This document shows positions 40,640-48,567 of a DNA stretch of 64,000 bases, in pieces. Below the pieces are notes generated by a model. It did no database searches. It was not told where the DNA came from and saw only the letters and a program-made list of their open reading frames with translations. Source of the stretch: DASWHF01 sp036393295 (GTDB lineage: Bacteria > Pseudomonadota > Gammaproteobacteria > Acidiferrobacterales > UBA6901); the NCBI GenBank assembly GCA_036393295.1, contig DASWHF010000077.1:1-64000 (forward strand). Direction: 5' to 3'. Each line of letters starts with the position of its first letter. Position 1 is the first letter of the stretch. A program made the translations under genes and the position numbers.

Positions 40640-42754
40640 TCAGAACCGCGCCCGCAGGCCGAGGTGGACGTCGCGTTCCGGCGCCGGCTCGAAGTAGCGG
40701 CCGCCGGCGGCGTTGACGCGCACGTTGCTGAAGTAGCGCTTGCCGGTGAGGTTGTTCAGCGCCGCGAAGGTGTCGAGCTCCATGCTAGCCAGCTTCCAGC
40801 GCTTGCCGATGCGCAGATTGGCGACGCCGTAGCCGGCCACCGGCTCGCGGTTGGCGTTGTCGGCATAGACGCGGCTCATCATCAGCGTATCCAGGATCAC
40901 GTAGACGCCGCCGGGATCCCGCCACGCCAGCTCCGCGAACAGCGCATGCTGCGGCAGGCCCGGCAGCCGCTTGCCGCCCAGGTCCTCGCCCGCGGCATCG
41001 ACGAACTCCCGGAACCGGTAGCGCGCCCAGGTGTAGGCACCGGCCGCCGACAGCGCCGGCGTGAAAAAGTATTCCAGCCCCGCCTCCAGGCCGGCGCGGC
41101 GCGTGCGCGCGGCATTGACGTAGCGGTTCGGATCGGTGGCCACTTGCACGATCTCGTCGCGGGTGCGGACGGTGAACACGGCGATGTCGTAACGCGTGCG
41201 CGCGCCCGCGAAGCCCTTGGCGCCGAGCTCGACGTTGAGCGCCTGCTGCGGCTCGAGACCGGGATCGAAACCCTGATCCGGCCGGGTCGGGTCGGTGAAT
41301 TCCGTGAACGTCGGCGTCTCGAACGACGAGCCGGCATTGATGTACACCTGGTGCGCCGGTTCGCGCTGCCAACCAAGACCGAGGGTGAAGCTCAGCTCGT
41401 CGAAATCGCGGCTGCCCGAGGCGGCGGCATCCGGCGTGTAGCGGTCGTCGATGGTGAAGCGCACGCGGTCGTAGCGCCCGCCCAGCGTGAAGTCGAGTTG
41501 CCCGGTCAGCGCCACGTCCGCCTGGCCGTACACGCCCGCGGCGGTCGCGGTCTCCAATGCGTCCTGGGTCTGGCCGGTGACCGTGCCGCCGCCGTCCACC
41601 AGGAAGCGCTGGCGGTCGTCGCCCTGGCGCGCGGTCTCCACGCCCACGGTGTAGCGCAGCGACCGGCGGCCAAGCGCGGCGTCGCCGGTATAGTCCGCGC
41701 CGGCGCCGTAGAAATCGCGCGCGAACTCGATCAGGCTGGGACCGGCGAACGGAAGCTGCTGGTGGAAGTCGCGGCGGGTATAGAAGACGCGCGCGCTCAC
41801 CTCGCCCGACAACGCGTCGGCATCGCGATAGACGAAACCGACGCGCTGCTGGCGGACCTCCTGGCCGGCGTCGAGGGCGAGCGCGCCGGGCGCCGCCTGG
41901 CGCCGGTTCGCGCTCACCTCCGCGCGCGTCAGCCCGCCCGCGTCCTGCCCGAGCGGCTGATCGAGCGCGGTCAGCACCGTGGTCAGGCTGCGGGTGCCGT
42001 CCAGGTCGTAGCGCAGCTTGGCGTTGAGCATGTCCTTGCGCGTGCGGCTTTGTTCGCGGTAGCCGTCGTAGTCCAGCCGCCAGGCGCTCACCTGCGCGCC
42101 CCACGGACCCTCGCGCCCGCCGGCGCGCACGCCCAGCCGCCGGAAATCATGGCTGCCGGCGCTGCCGCGCAGCTCCGCGTACGGCTCGAACGGCGGCTCG
42201 GCGGTGCGGATCTGCACGACGCCGCCGGCGGCATTGCCGTACAGCGCCGACGACGGCCCGCGGATCACCTCGACCTGCTCGGCGGATTCGAGATCGACGC
42301 CGTCCACCTGGGACTGGCCGTCGGGCAGGGTTTCGGGAAAGCCGTCCACCAGGATGCGGATGCCGCGAATGCCGAACGGCGCGCGCGCCCCGAAGCCGCG
42401 GATCGACATGCGCAGGTTCTGGGCGAAGTTGTAGCGGTTCTGGAACAGCAGCCCGGGCACGCGGTTGAGGGACTCGTCCAGCTGCAGCCCCTGGCGCGCC
42501 TGCTGGATGTCGTCCTCGCCCACCACCGCGACAGCGGAGGACGTGCGGTGCAGGTCGCGGGGCAGCCGGGGCACCGTGATGATGATCGTGAGCGGCTCTG
42601 GCTCGACCGAGGGTTCAACCGGCGGCTCGGCCGCCGGCGCGGGGACCGCCTGGATCGAGCCGGCCAGCAGAATCGCGCCGACGCCGCGGCGGTGCGGGCG
42701 CCGAAGTTTGCCGCCTCTCCTGCCCACGTTGAACACGCGGCTGCTCAAGCGCAT
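40640..42754 (-). CDS. TonB-dependent outer-membrane receptor
   Basis: This ~704-residue receptor has a signal-like N-terminus and a plug domain with VAVVGEDDIQQAR, LNRVPGLLFQNR, MSIRGFGAR, IRILVDGFPETLPDGQ and EVIRGPSSALYGNAAGGVVQI, followed by a 22-strand barrel ending in the aromatic residue of LGLRARF. The FecA/IutA-like plug suggests siderophore or metal-complex uptake; the ligand cannot be assigned. The start at 42754 gives a normal signal region; an in-frame ATG at 42811 would extend it. It is convergent with the PQQ dehydrogenase gene, two bases apart. Confidence 0.9.
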   Translation of the reverse strand: MRLSSRVFNVGRRGGKLRRPHRRGVGAILLAGSIQAVPAPAAEPPVEPSVEPEPLTIIITVPRLPRDLHRTSSAVAVVGEDDIQQARQGLQLDESLNRVPGLLFQNRYNFAQNLRMSIRGFGARAPFGIRGIRILVDGFPETLPDGQSQVDGVDLESAEQVEVIRGPSSALYGNAAGGVVQIRTAEPPFEPYAELRGSAGSHDFRRLGVRAGGREGPWGAQVSAWRLDYDGYREQSRTRKDMLNAKLRYDLDGTRSLTTVLTALDQPLGQDAGGLTRAEVSANRRQAAPGALALDAGQEVRQQRVGFVYRDADALSGEVSARVFYTRRDFHQQLPFAGPSLIEFARDFYGAGADYTGDAALGRRSLRYTVGVETARQGDDRQRFLVDGGGTVTGQTQDALETATAAGVYGQADVALTGQLDFTLGGRYDRVRFTIDDRYTPDAAASGSRDFDELSFTLGLGWQREPAHQVYINAGSSFETPTFTEFTDPTRPDQGFDPGLEPQQALNVELGAKGFAGARTRYDIAVFTVRTRDEIVQVATDPNRYVNAARTRRAGLEAGLEYFFTPALSAAGAYTWARYRFREFVDAAGEDLGGKRLPGLPQHALFAELAWRDPGGVYVILDTLMMSRVYADNANREPVAGYGVANLRIGKRWKLASMELDTFAALNNLTGKRYFSNVRVNAAGGRYFEPAPERDVHLGLRARF

Positions 42755-42845
42755 GACGATGATCGGACGATTCGTTGACCGATGCCAACGATATATCAAC
42801 GGAGGGATCAAACTCTATGCTGACCCATGCCCCCGGACTACTTTA

Positions 42846-43544
42846 TTACTGGAGTGTCCGACCGCTCATCGGTTTGCACTCAACCTTGAAGTCCACATGA
42901 TAGTGCTCGTCGTGGCGCACCCACGATGCCTTGGTAGGTATTTCAATATTGCGCTTGATGTATTCACCCGATTTCGTCCGGTACAGATTAGGGGTCAGAT
43001 TCGGATCAAATATTACCCGCCAAATGCCAATGCCGTGTTCCTGTGCCGCCTTGTGCAGGGCCGCTATATGGCCTGCGAGCGCCTCGTAGTCGATTGTGTA
43101 GCCCTCAAACTGGCTGTTTTTGTCGAATTCGATGTCGTATCCGTATCTATTCAAGGGGTGAGTGGGCAAATGAACGGATCGGCCTTTTGAGTCGGTAACT
43201 GACACCATAAAATCTACAGAGAGCCCATTGCGATGCGTCTTGTGTGGTTTGAACTCGCCGCCTTCCCGAAATCCGGTTTCGGCATATTTGAACACCTTCC
43301 CGGGTTGCTCTCGCTCCAGCCTTCGATACGCCGCGATAATTACGTCCCGTACCGTACTATGCACATACGTCCTCCCCGCCAGCTTCGGCGCCGTACCATA
43401 GGACACAAAATTGGGCCCGCTCGGCGGCAACTGGACTCCGTTTTGGAGGCTGCCATCACTTGTGGTGCCAGTGCAGGTACTCGCGCCCATCGTTGGGGTT
43501 GGCCCAATCAACATCAGAATAATAAACAGATTGCGGATACCCAT
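42846..43544 (-). CDS. Penicillin-insensitive murein endopeptidase-like protein (peptidase M74 type)
   Basis: This 232-residue exported protein starts MGIRNLFIILMLIGPTP, a short signal peptide. The LAS-peptidase zinc motifs are visible as HKTHRNGLSVDFMV (H ... D) and RHDEHYHVDFK (H-x-H), as in MepA, which cleaves D-Ala-DAP cross-links in peptidoglycan. GC content and codon use are lower than the flanking chromosome. The attC-like site at 43560 lies immediately upstream, so this looks like a gene-cassette cargo. The ATG at 43544 is preferred to a TTG at 43571. Confidence 0.78.
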   Translation of the reverse strand: MGIRNLFIILMLIGPTPTMGASTCTGTTSDGSLQNGVQLPPSGPNFVSYGTAPKLAGRTYVHSTVRDVIIAAYRRLEREQPGKVFKYAETGFREGGEFKPHKTHRNGLSVDFMVSVTDSKGRSVHLPTHPLNRYGYDIEFDKNSQFEGYTIDYEALAGHIAALHKAAQEHGIGIWRVIFDPNLTPNLYRTKSGEYIKRNIEIPTKASWVRHDEHYHVDFKVECKPMSGRTLQ

Positions 43545-43559
43545 GGGACTTCTACAGAA

Positions 43560-43626
43560 CGCTAACGACAAAGCTCAGACGCGGCGGCGCGCTAGCGCCG
43601 ACGTCGGCTGGAGCGCCTTGTTGGGC
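43560..43626 (-). other. attC-like recombination site 1
   Basis: On the minus strand the site begins with GCCCAAC (perfect R'' RYYYAAC), continues AAGGCGCTCCAGCCGACG into a central GGCGCTAGCGC palindrome and ends GAGCTTTGTCGTTAGCG (R' close to GTTRRRY). At 67 bp it has the layout of an integron attC site. Read in frame it encodes the NKALQPTSA-type string often seen next to attC sites. Confidence 0.65.
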
Positions 43627-43705
43627 ATAGATGCGCTGCCGAAAGTCGGAATAGGTAGGCTGGTGGGCAGTACCGCAACATATATTAGAGTTCGTTTGGT
43701 CATGA

Positions 43706-43888
43706 CTACCGCAGTTTCCACGCGAGCAGAATGAGCGCCAATCCGGCTGCCCATGCCAGCCCCCACTTTGTTCCTCGTGATAAGCCCTCCTTTGGCTGTG
43801 AATCTATCTCACTAGCCTGCATTGACAGCAAAGGTAACGCTGCCAGTACATACACCATTATGAGACCGCCCCATGCAGCATCACTCAT
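43706..43888 (-). CDS. Small membrane protein in cassette-like island
   Basis: This 60-residue protein has two hydrophobic helices (IMVYVLAALPLLSM and WGLAWAAGLALILLAW) linked by a short charged loop (SEIDSQPKEGLSRG). TAGGAG lies upstream of its ATG. No family recognised. Same strand as its neighbours. Confidence 0.55.
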   Translation of the reverse strand: MSDAAWGGLIMVYVLAALPLLSMQASEIDSQPKEGLSRGTKWGLAWAAGLALILLAWKLR

Positions 43889-43932
43889 TCTGGTCTCCTA
43901 GCGACAAGCACATTCCGACTCTATGTTCTTAT

Positions 43933-44127
43933 TCAATTGGTTTTGTCATCAAGCATCTGTTTCATTATTGACAGCGGCAACATTCCGGCAAAGCCAAGTG
44001 GGAAAAATGCGAGCATCCACCACGCAGAGCCATCAAGGAACAGCACGTATACAGGAAGTCCAATTACAGCCCCTCCTTGCATCAAGAAACCAATAAAGCT
44101 GAAGAAGTAAGCGACTAGTTTTCTCAT
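43933..44127 (-). CDS. Small membrane protein in cassette-like island
   Basis: This 64-residue protein (ATG at 44127; a TTG at 44139 would add four residues) has two transmembrane helices (LVAYFFSFIGFLMQGG and WWMLAFFPLGFAGMLPL) and a polar C-terminus. Not recognised. Its start abuts the attC-like site at 44134, as expected for a cassette gene. Confidence 0.55.
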   Translation of the reverse strand: MRKLVAYFFSFIGFLMQGGAVIGLPVYVLFLDGSAWWMLAFFPLGFAGMLPLSIMKQMLDDKTN

Positions 44128-44133
44128 CTTGAC

Positions 44134-44209
44134 GCTCAACGCCGTTTTAACTGGCGCGGGCCAAGAAATGCCAGGAAACAGTGCGCCGTATCACCGCGTC
44201 CGGTTGAAA
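44134..44209 (-). other. attC-like recombination site 2
   Basis: On the minus strand TTTCAAC (6/7 match to RYYYAAC) follows the GNAT stop by seven bases. A GC-rich imperfect dyad comes next and the site ends in GTTGAGC (perfect GTTRRRY). Length 76 bp. Confidence 0.5.
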
Positions 44210-44215
44210 ACATAG

Positions 44216-44659
44216 TTATGTCCCCCGCTGCAGCACAAGCTTCGGATTGTCCCAAACGGAGCGCTGCGGAGCGCCCGTTGGTTGAAACCCAAGAGACATC
44301 CAGAACCGCTCGGAACTACGCGGTGCACACCGTACAGTAATGAACTCCGCCCCGGACTCGAAAAGTCGTTTAATTGCACCAAGAGCCAACATTTTACCGA
44401 AACCTTGACCGCGACACTGTGGCTTAACCTCCAGAATGTCGATTGATGCACCGACCGACTTTCGGGTTTGAACCACGAACCCAACGACCGCGGAACGGAC
44501 TACAGCGCAGTAAACTTCTCCTTGTTGTTGCGACTCAACAATGATCCCGCGGTTGCAATAGAAACCCTCACCCGTTTCACGCTCCTCTTGCTTAAGCCAA
44601 GCAAGGATTTCGATCAAGTGCGCTTCGGTCGCCAACACGACAGTCGTCTCAGGGGACAT
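44216..44659 (-). CDS. GNAT family N-acetyltransferase
   Basis: This 147-residue protein has the GNAT fold: YCAVVRSAVVGFVVQTR strands, the acetyl-CoA loop VKPQCRGQGFGKMLA (Q-x2-G-x-G, residues ~79-93) and a C-terminal SSERFWMSLGFQPTG. Substrate unknown; single GNAT genes are common integron cargo. The stop is followed within seven bases by an attC-like site. Lower GC than the surrounding chromosome. Confidence 0.83.
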   Translation of the reverse strand: MSPETTVVLATEAHLIEILAWLKQEERETGEGFYCNRGIIVESQQQGEVYCAVVRSAVVGFVVQTRKSVGASIDILEVKPQCRGQGFGKMLALGAIKRLFESGAEFITVRCAPRSSERFWMSLGFQPTGAPQRSVWDNPKLVLQRGT

Positions 44660-44672
44660 AACAGTTACTTAG

Positions 44673-44709
44673 ACAGAATCTGCCTTTTACGGTACTAGAC
44701 AGATTCTGT
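44673..44709. repeat. Inverted repeat upstream of the GNAT gene
   Basis: ACAGAATCTG (44673-44682) and its exact complement CAGATTCTGT (44700-44709) with a 17-base spacer, 14 bases from the acetyltransferase start. It may be an operator or a recombination site remnant. Confidence 0.6.
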
Positions 44710-44831
44710 ATAAGTCGAGAAAAAATTTCATCTTGATTTCAGGGCAGCTCGTTGAAAAGCAATTCATATTCTTGCTGGTTGGTCGCCACAAAAGGCAGAA
44801 CCCTCACGTCGCGATCTTCTGCCGAGTTGGG

Positions 44832-45065
44832 CTACTCCACCTTCACATCCACAGACTTGCACCCAATCGCCTCTAGCGTTTGCAGCAGCAATGCGGCACT
44901 GAAGGTGCCGCGGTTGATCTTGGAGCGGAGGTTGTTGGCGTTGTCGTCGACGCCGATCTTTTTTAGTTTCTCGGCGAGGTCGTCGTAGTTCAGGCCTCGC
45001 CGGGCCAGCTCGCCTTTCACGAGGTTGCGGGCGCGTCGCGCCCAGTCGTCTGTCTTCTCTGACAT
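44832..45065 (-). CDS. DUF6471-like small protein
   Basis: This 77-residue protein begins MSEKTDDWARRARNLVKGEL and contains ARRGLNYDDLAEKLKKIGV, NNLRSKINRGTFSAAL and LLQTLEAIGCKSVDV, matching the DUF6471 pattern of short helix-turn-helix-like proteins of unknown function. It is divergent from the csrA-like gene, with an AT-rich region between them containing a near-palindrome, so it could regulate that pair. Confidence 0.75.
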   Translation of the reverse strand: MSEKTDDWARRARNLVKGELARRGLNYDDLAEKLKKIGVDDNANNLRSKINRGTFSAALLLQTLEAIGCKSVDVKVE

Positions 45066-45157
45066 GCCGCGTCCTGGCTCTTTTTCCGAAAACTATACAG
45101 CAGGTCGGCACGATCCGTATCTCGGCTCTTGTGTAATGCGCTAATATGCAGTATATA

Positions 45158-45171
45158 GCAATAATATTTGC
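45158..45171. promoter_or_regulatory. AT-rich near-palindrome in the divergent promoter region
   Basis: GCAA-TAATAT-TTGC lies between the DUF6471-like and csrA-like genes; nearby TTGCAT and TGCTAT could serve as promoter hexamers. Binding protein unknown. Confidence 0.4.
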
Positions 45172-45237
45172 ATAAACGAGCTATTTTTTGCTATCTGGGA
45201 AGGGACTTATCTAAATTCACCGACAAGGAGGTGCCTC

Positions 45238-45474
45238 ATGCTGATACTCACCCGCAAACTCGGCCAGATCCTGCGCGTCATGCCCCGGGAGGGGGTGGGG
45301 TGCGGGTTGACGGTGGGGGAGCTGTTCCGGGACGGGTCGATGGAGATTGTCGTCGGCAAGGTAGACGGGAAGCATGTGCGGATCGGGCTCAAGGCGCATC
45401 GGGGGTTGTTGGTGATGCGCGGGGAGATCGAGGGGACGGCGTTGGGGGAGGTGTTGCGGGGGCGGGGCGAGTGA
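45238..45474 (+). CDS. CsrA/RsmA family RNA-binding protein (divergent copy)
   Basis: This 78-residue protein starts MLILTRKLGQIL, the CsrA hallmark, and keeps VDGKHVRIGLKAHRG and the arginine of LLVMRGEI corresponding to the RNA-contacting R44 of E. coli CsrA. It is longer and more divergent than housekeeping CsrA (~61 residues) and lies at the end of an accessory island. AAGGAGGTG precedes the ATG. It could act on global CsrA targets or locally on cassette genes. Confidence 0.82.
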   Translation: MLILTRKLGQILRVMPREGVGCGLTVGELFRDGSMEIVVGKVDGKHVRIGLKAHRGLLVMRGEIEGTALGEVLRGRGE

Positions 45475-45504
45475 TGATCCGGTGAGGATGGGTTCCTCGG
45501 CGCG

Positions 45505-45547
45505 GTCGGCCCTCACCCCGGCCCTCTCCCGGAGGGAGAGGGAGAAA
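45505..45547. repeat. CCCTCTCCC-type palindromic repeat at the ubiV 3' end
   Basis: GTCGGCCCTCACCCC, then GCCCTCTCCC-GGA-GGGAGAGGG and AGAAA. Read on the minus strand it encodes the last residues and the stop of ubiV. Confidence 0.75.
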
Positions 45548-46424
45548 GGCTAACCCAGGTCATGCCCGGCACGCCGTGCCAATAGCCGTTGCAGGGGCCG
45601 GTCGGCAGCAGCGTAGCGGGGAGCTGGGCCTCGGCTTCGCCGTCGACGGCGGCACGGAAGGCGGCGGCGATCTCGGCCATGTGCTGCGACTGTGGCGACA
45701 GGCGAAGTACGTCGACGCCGGCCTCGGTGAGCGCCGGCAGCTCGGCGATCAGGTTGAGACTCAGCGCCGACTGCACCTGGATGCCGTTCAGCACCAGGAA
45801 GTCCTCGGCCTCGCGGGTGCGCATCGGCATGCCGTCCGGATGCTCGCGACAGCGGAACTCGCAGGCGTCCTTGGGCAGGTCGTGGGCGCGGGCGGTGAAG
45901 CAGCGCGCCGAGAACGCCAGCGGCAGGCGGCCGAAGCCGAACACCTCGGTCTCCATGCCGGCCGGGCGCGCCGCCTGCAAGGCCTTGAGATCCTCGCGCG
46001 ACAGCTCCGGCGGCAGCACCCAGCGGCGCGCGCCGCAGTCGCTGAGCACCGCGAGTGTCTCGCCGTTGTAGGTGTTGATATGCGGCCCGGCGACGAAGCC
46101 TTGCGCCGCGCCGCTCAGCATGCGCACCGCGGCCATGTCGTTCGCCTCGACCGGATAGCGGCGGTTGGCGGCGATGCGGCGCATCATGGAAAGCTCGGAG
46201 GCGGCCTCCACCAGGGTCAGCGTCGACAGCACGACCTCCTTGCCGGCCGCGCGCAGCGTGTCGGCGATGTCGAGCCAGTCGGTGAAGCGCAGGGCGCGGC
46301 GTTTGCTGCAAACCGTTTCGCCGAGATAGACGATGTCCACGGGCCAGTCGGCCGCGTTGCGGTAGAAGTCGAACACCGCTTCGCGCACCCAATAGTAGAG
46401 AATGGGTCCCAGCGCCAGCTTCAC
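45513..46424 (-). CDS. ubiV: U32-family protein UbiV (anaerobic ubiquinone biosynthesis) with repeat-derived tail
   Basis: This 303-residue protein matches E. coli UbiV from its start (MKLALGPILYYWVREAV) through YLGETVCSKRRALR, ARCFTARAHDLPKDACEFRC and PCNGYWHGVPGM. The four [4Fe-4S] cysteines are in these motifs. UbiU-UbiV hydroxylates ubiquinone precursors without O2. The E. coli protein ends shortly after the CNGYW region. Here the last 12 residues (SLSPSPSGRGPG) and the stop come from a palindromic repeat. It is the last gene of the operon with ubiU. Confidence 0.92.
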   Translation of the reverse strand: MKLALGPILYYWVREAVFDFYRNAADWPVDIVYLGETVCSKRRALRFTDWLDIADTLRAAGKEVVLSTLTLVEAASELSMMRRIAANRRYPVEANDMAAVRMLSGAAQGFVAGPHINTYNGETLAVLSDCGARRWVLPPELSREDLKALQAARPAGMETEVFGFGRLPLAFSARCFTARAHDLPKDACEFRCREHPDGMPMRTREAEDFLVLNGIQVQSALSLNLIAELPALTEAGVDVLRLSPQSQHMAEIAAAFRAAVDGEAEAQLPATLLPTGPCNGYWHGVPGMTWVSLSPSPSGRGPG

Positions 46425-46447
46425 CGCTCACCTCCCGGCGTATTGCC

Positions 46448-46503
46448 GTAGGGTGGGGCTCTGCCCCACCGGCCGTTTGCTCGGTGGGCAGGGCCCACCC
46501 TAC
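46448..46503. repeat. GTAG-type REP doublet between ubiV and ubiU
   Basis: GTAGGGTGGGGCT-CTGCCCCACC (46448-46470) and, in inverse orientation, GGTGGGCAGGGCCCACCCTAC (46483-46503, about 20 bases). A further palindrome (ATTGCCGCGGCCCGC / GCGGGCCTCGCAAT) lies at about 46513-46547. Confidence 0.75.
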
Positions 46504-46569
46504 GCATAAGAGAGATTGCCGCGGCCCGCTGCGCGGGCCTCGCAATGACAGCGGGGGCGCCTTCAGTGG

Positions 46570-47601
46570 CTATTGCCATGTGCGGTGCAAGGCGCCCAGG
46601 GTGTGCTGGCGCCCCTCGGCGACGCGGTCCAAGGCGGCCATCCATTCGCGGCGCACGGCGTAGGCTTGCGGGTCGCACGCATAGCTGTCGAGCGCGGCGC
46701 GCAAGACCTGCGTCACCTGCGCGACATAGGCCGGGCTGCGCTGGCGGCCCTCGACCTTGATGGCAGCGACGCCCGCGCCCGCCAGCTGCGGAAGGATGTC
46801 GAGCACGTTCAGGCTGGTCGGCTCCTCGAGCGCGTAGTACGCCGCCTCGGCCGCCGCGCCGGGCACGGCGAAGCGCCCCTTGCACAAGGTCGGGTAGCCG
46901 GCCGGCTCGCCGGCCGCGTAGACGTCGATCAGCACGCCGTTCAGGCGCGAGGCGCGGCCGGCCGCGGTCTCCTCCCAGCGCACGGCCTTGGCCGGCGAGC
47001 ACACGCCGCAGGTGTTGGGCGATTCGCCGGTGACGTAGGACGACAGCGCGCAGCGCCCCTCGACCATCACGCACAGGCTGCCGAAGCCGAACACCTCGAC
47101 CTCGATCGGCAGCGCGGCCGCGGTGCGCGCGACCTGCGGCAGGGACAGCACGCGCGGCAGCACCACGCGCCGCACGCCGAAGCGCTCGACGTAGAACATC
47201 ACCGCCTGGTGGGTGGTCGCCGAGCCCTGCACCGACAGGTGCAGGCGCAGCTGCGGGTGGTGGCGCGTGCAGTAACGCATCAGGCCCGGATCGGCGAGGA
47301 TCACCGCATCGACGCCGATATCGGCGGCGGCGTCGGCGGCGCTCTGCCACTGTGCGAAGCGCGCGGCGCGCGGGTAGGTGTTGAGCGCCAGGAACATCCT
47401 GGCGCCGGCGCGGTGCGCGTAGTCGATGCCGCGCCGCATGTCCTGCGCGTCGAAGTTCAGCCCGGCGAAGTTGCGCGCATTGGTCGCGTCGCGAAAGCCG
47501 AGGTACACGGCGTTCGCGCCATGGTCGACCGCGGCCTTGAGCGCCGGCAGGCTGCCGGCCGGGCAGACCAGCTCGGGCGCGCGCGCCGTCACGCCGGGCA
47601 T
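46570..47601 (-). CDS. ubiU: U32-family protein UbiU (anaerobic ubiquinone biosynthesis)
   Basis: This 343-residue protein shows U32 features: ELVCPAGSLPALKAAVDHGAN near the start (given in part), VYLGFRDATNARNF, HLSVQGSATTHQAV and the cysteine-rich EGRCALSSYVTGESPNTCGVC that binds a [4Fe-4S] cluster. It forms a complex with UbiV for O2-independent hydroxylations. The ATG at 47601 matches the family start; the frame continues upstream within yhcC but that part is noncoding. It overlaps yhcC by 13 bases. Confidence 0.93.
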   Translation of the reverse strand: MPGVTARAPELVCPAGSLPALKAAVDHGANAVYLGFRDATNARNFAGLNFDAQDMRRGIDYAHRAGARMFLALNTYPRAARFAQWQSAADAAADIGVDAVILADPGLMRYCTRHHPQLRLHLSVQGSATTHQAVMFYVERFGVRRVVLPRVLSLPQVARTAAALPIEVEVFGFGSLCVMVEGRCALSSYVTGESPNTCGVCSPAKAVRWEETAAGRASRLNGVLIDVYAAGEPAGYPTLCKGRFAVPGAAAEAAYYALEEPTSLNVLDILPQLAGAGVAAIKVEGRQRSPAYVAQVTQVLRAALDSYACDPQAYAVRREWMAALDRVAEGRQHTLGALHRTWQ

Positions 47602-48548
47602 GACAGGACCTGCGCGATTTCCGGCAAGGGCCGCGCCGCGCCGCTCCCCTGGCGCGCGCCGCGGCGCGCGAGCTCGCGCTCGATGCCGTTCAGCACCCGC
47701 CACTTCCAGCGGCACCAGTCCGGCGCCAGCAGGATCGTCGGCGAGGCCGTGCCGGTGACGCGGTGATAGACCACCTCCGCCGGCGTGGCCGCGATCAGGT
47801 CGGCCGCGCGCCCGACGTAGTCGTCGAAGCCGAGCGCCGCGTATTCGCCGCGCCGCCAGGCGTTGGCCAGCCGCGTGCCCTTGACCACGTGCAGCGGATG
47901 CAGCTTGAGGCCGTCGACGCCGTCGTCCAGCACGCGCGCCAGCGTCGTGCGCTCGTGCCGGCCATCTTCGCCGGGCAGGCCGAGGATGAGATGGGTGCAC
48001 ACCGGCAGGCCGCGTGCGCGCGCCGCGCGCACGGCCGCGCGGTACTCGCCGTAGCCGTGGCCGCGGTTGACGCGCACGAGCGTGGCGTCGAAGCTCGACT
48101 GCAGGCCGAGCTCCAGCCACACCTCGAAACCGCGTTCGCGGTAGCCGGCCAGCAGGTCGAGCACCGGCGCCGGCACGCAGTCCGGGCGCGTGCCGACCGC
48201 CAGCCCGATCACACCCGGCTGGGCCAGCGCCTGGTCGTACAGGCTGCGCAGGTATTCGACGTCGGCGTAGGTGTTGGTGTAGGCCTGGAAGTAAGCGAGG
48301 AAGCGCCGCGCCCGCGTGCGGCGCGCGATCACCGCGCGGCCGGCGGCAAGCTGCGCGGCGACCGGCGCCGGCGCGCGGCCGTTGGGGCTGAACGAGACGT
48401 TGTTGCAGAACGTGCAGCCGCCGCGGCCCTTGCTGCCGTCGCGGTTCGGGCAGGTGAACTGCGCATCGAGCGCCAGCTTGTGGACGCGCGCGCCGTGGCG
48501 GCGCAGCATCGCCTGACCGAAGGTCGTGACGTAATCCGACAGGCTCAT
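47589..48548 (-). CDS. yhcC: YhcC/TIGR01212 family radical SAM protein
   Basis: This 319-residue radical SAM protein carries FTCPNRDGSKGRGGCTFCNN: the cluster cysteines are spaced C-x11-C-x2-C, as usual for the YhcC family. GLAVGTRPDCVP and LELGLQSS follow. Function is not established; a radical SAM tRNA- or archaeal-Elp3-like modification role has been suggested for relatives. It sits between TatD-type radical SAM and ubiU genes, all on one strand with overlaps or short gaps. Confidence 0.88.
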   Translation of the reverse strand: MSLSDYVTTFGQAMLRRHGARVHKLALDAQFTCPNRDGSKGRGGCTFCNNVSFSPNGRAPAPVAAQLAAGRAVIARRTRARRFLAYFQAYTNTYADVEYLRSLYDQALAQPGVIGLAVGTRPDCVPAPVLDLLAGYRERGFEVWLELGLQSSFDATLVRVNRGHGYGEYRAAVRAARARGLPVCTHLILGLPGEDGRHERTTLARVLDDGVDGLKLHPLHVVKGTRLANAWRRGEYAALGFDDYVGRAADLIAATPAEVVYHRVTGTASPTILLAPDWCRWKWRVLNGIERELARRGARQGSGAARPLPEIAQVLSCPA

Positions 48549-48567
48549 TGCGTCGGGCCGGCCCCCG

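Noticed and set aside
39488..42778. Very long open frame on the plus strand antisense to the TonB receptor (and part of the sugar dehydrogenase)
   Set aside because: The codons are a shadow of high-GC wobble positions; the protein is an Arg/Ala/Gly-rich string without any domain, while the overlapping genes have clear motifs.
43575..43766. Small minus-strand protein ending NKALQPTSALARRRV
   Set aside because: This string is typical translation of an attC-like site and its leader; it is better explained as part of the recombination site.
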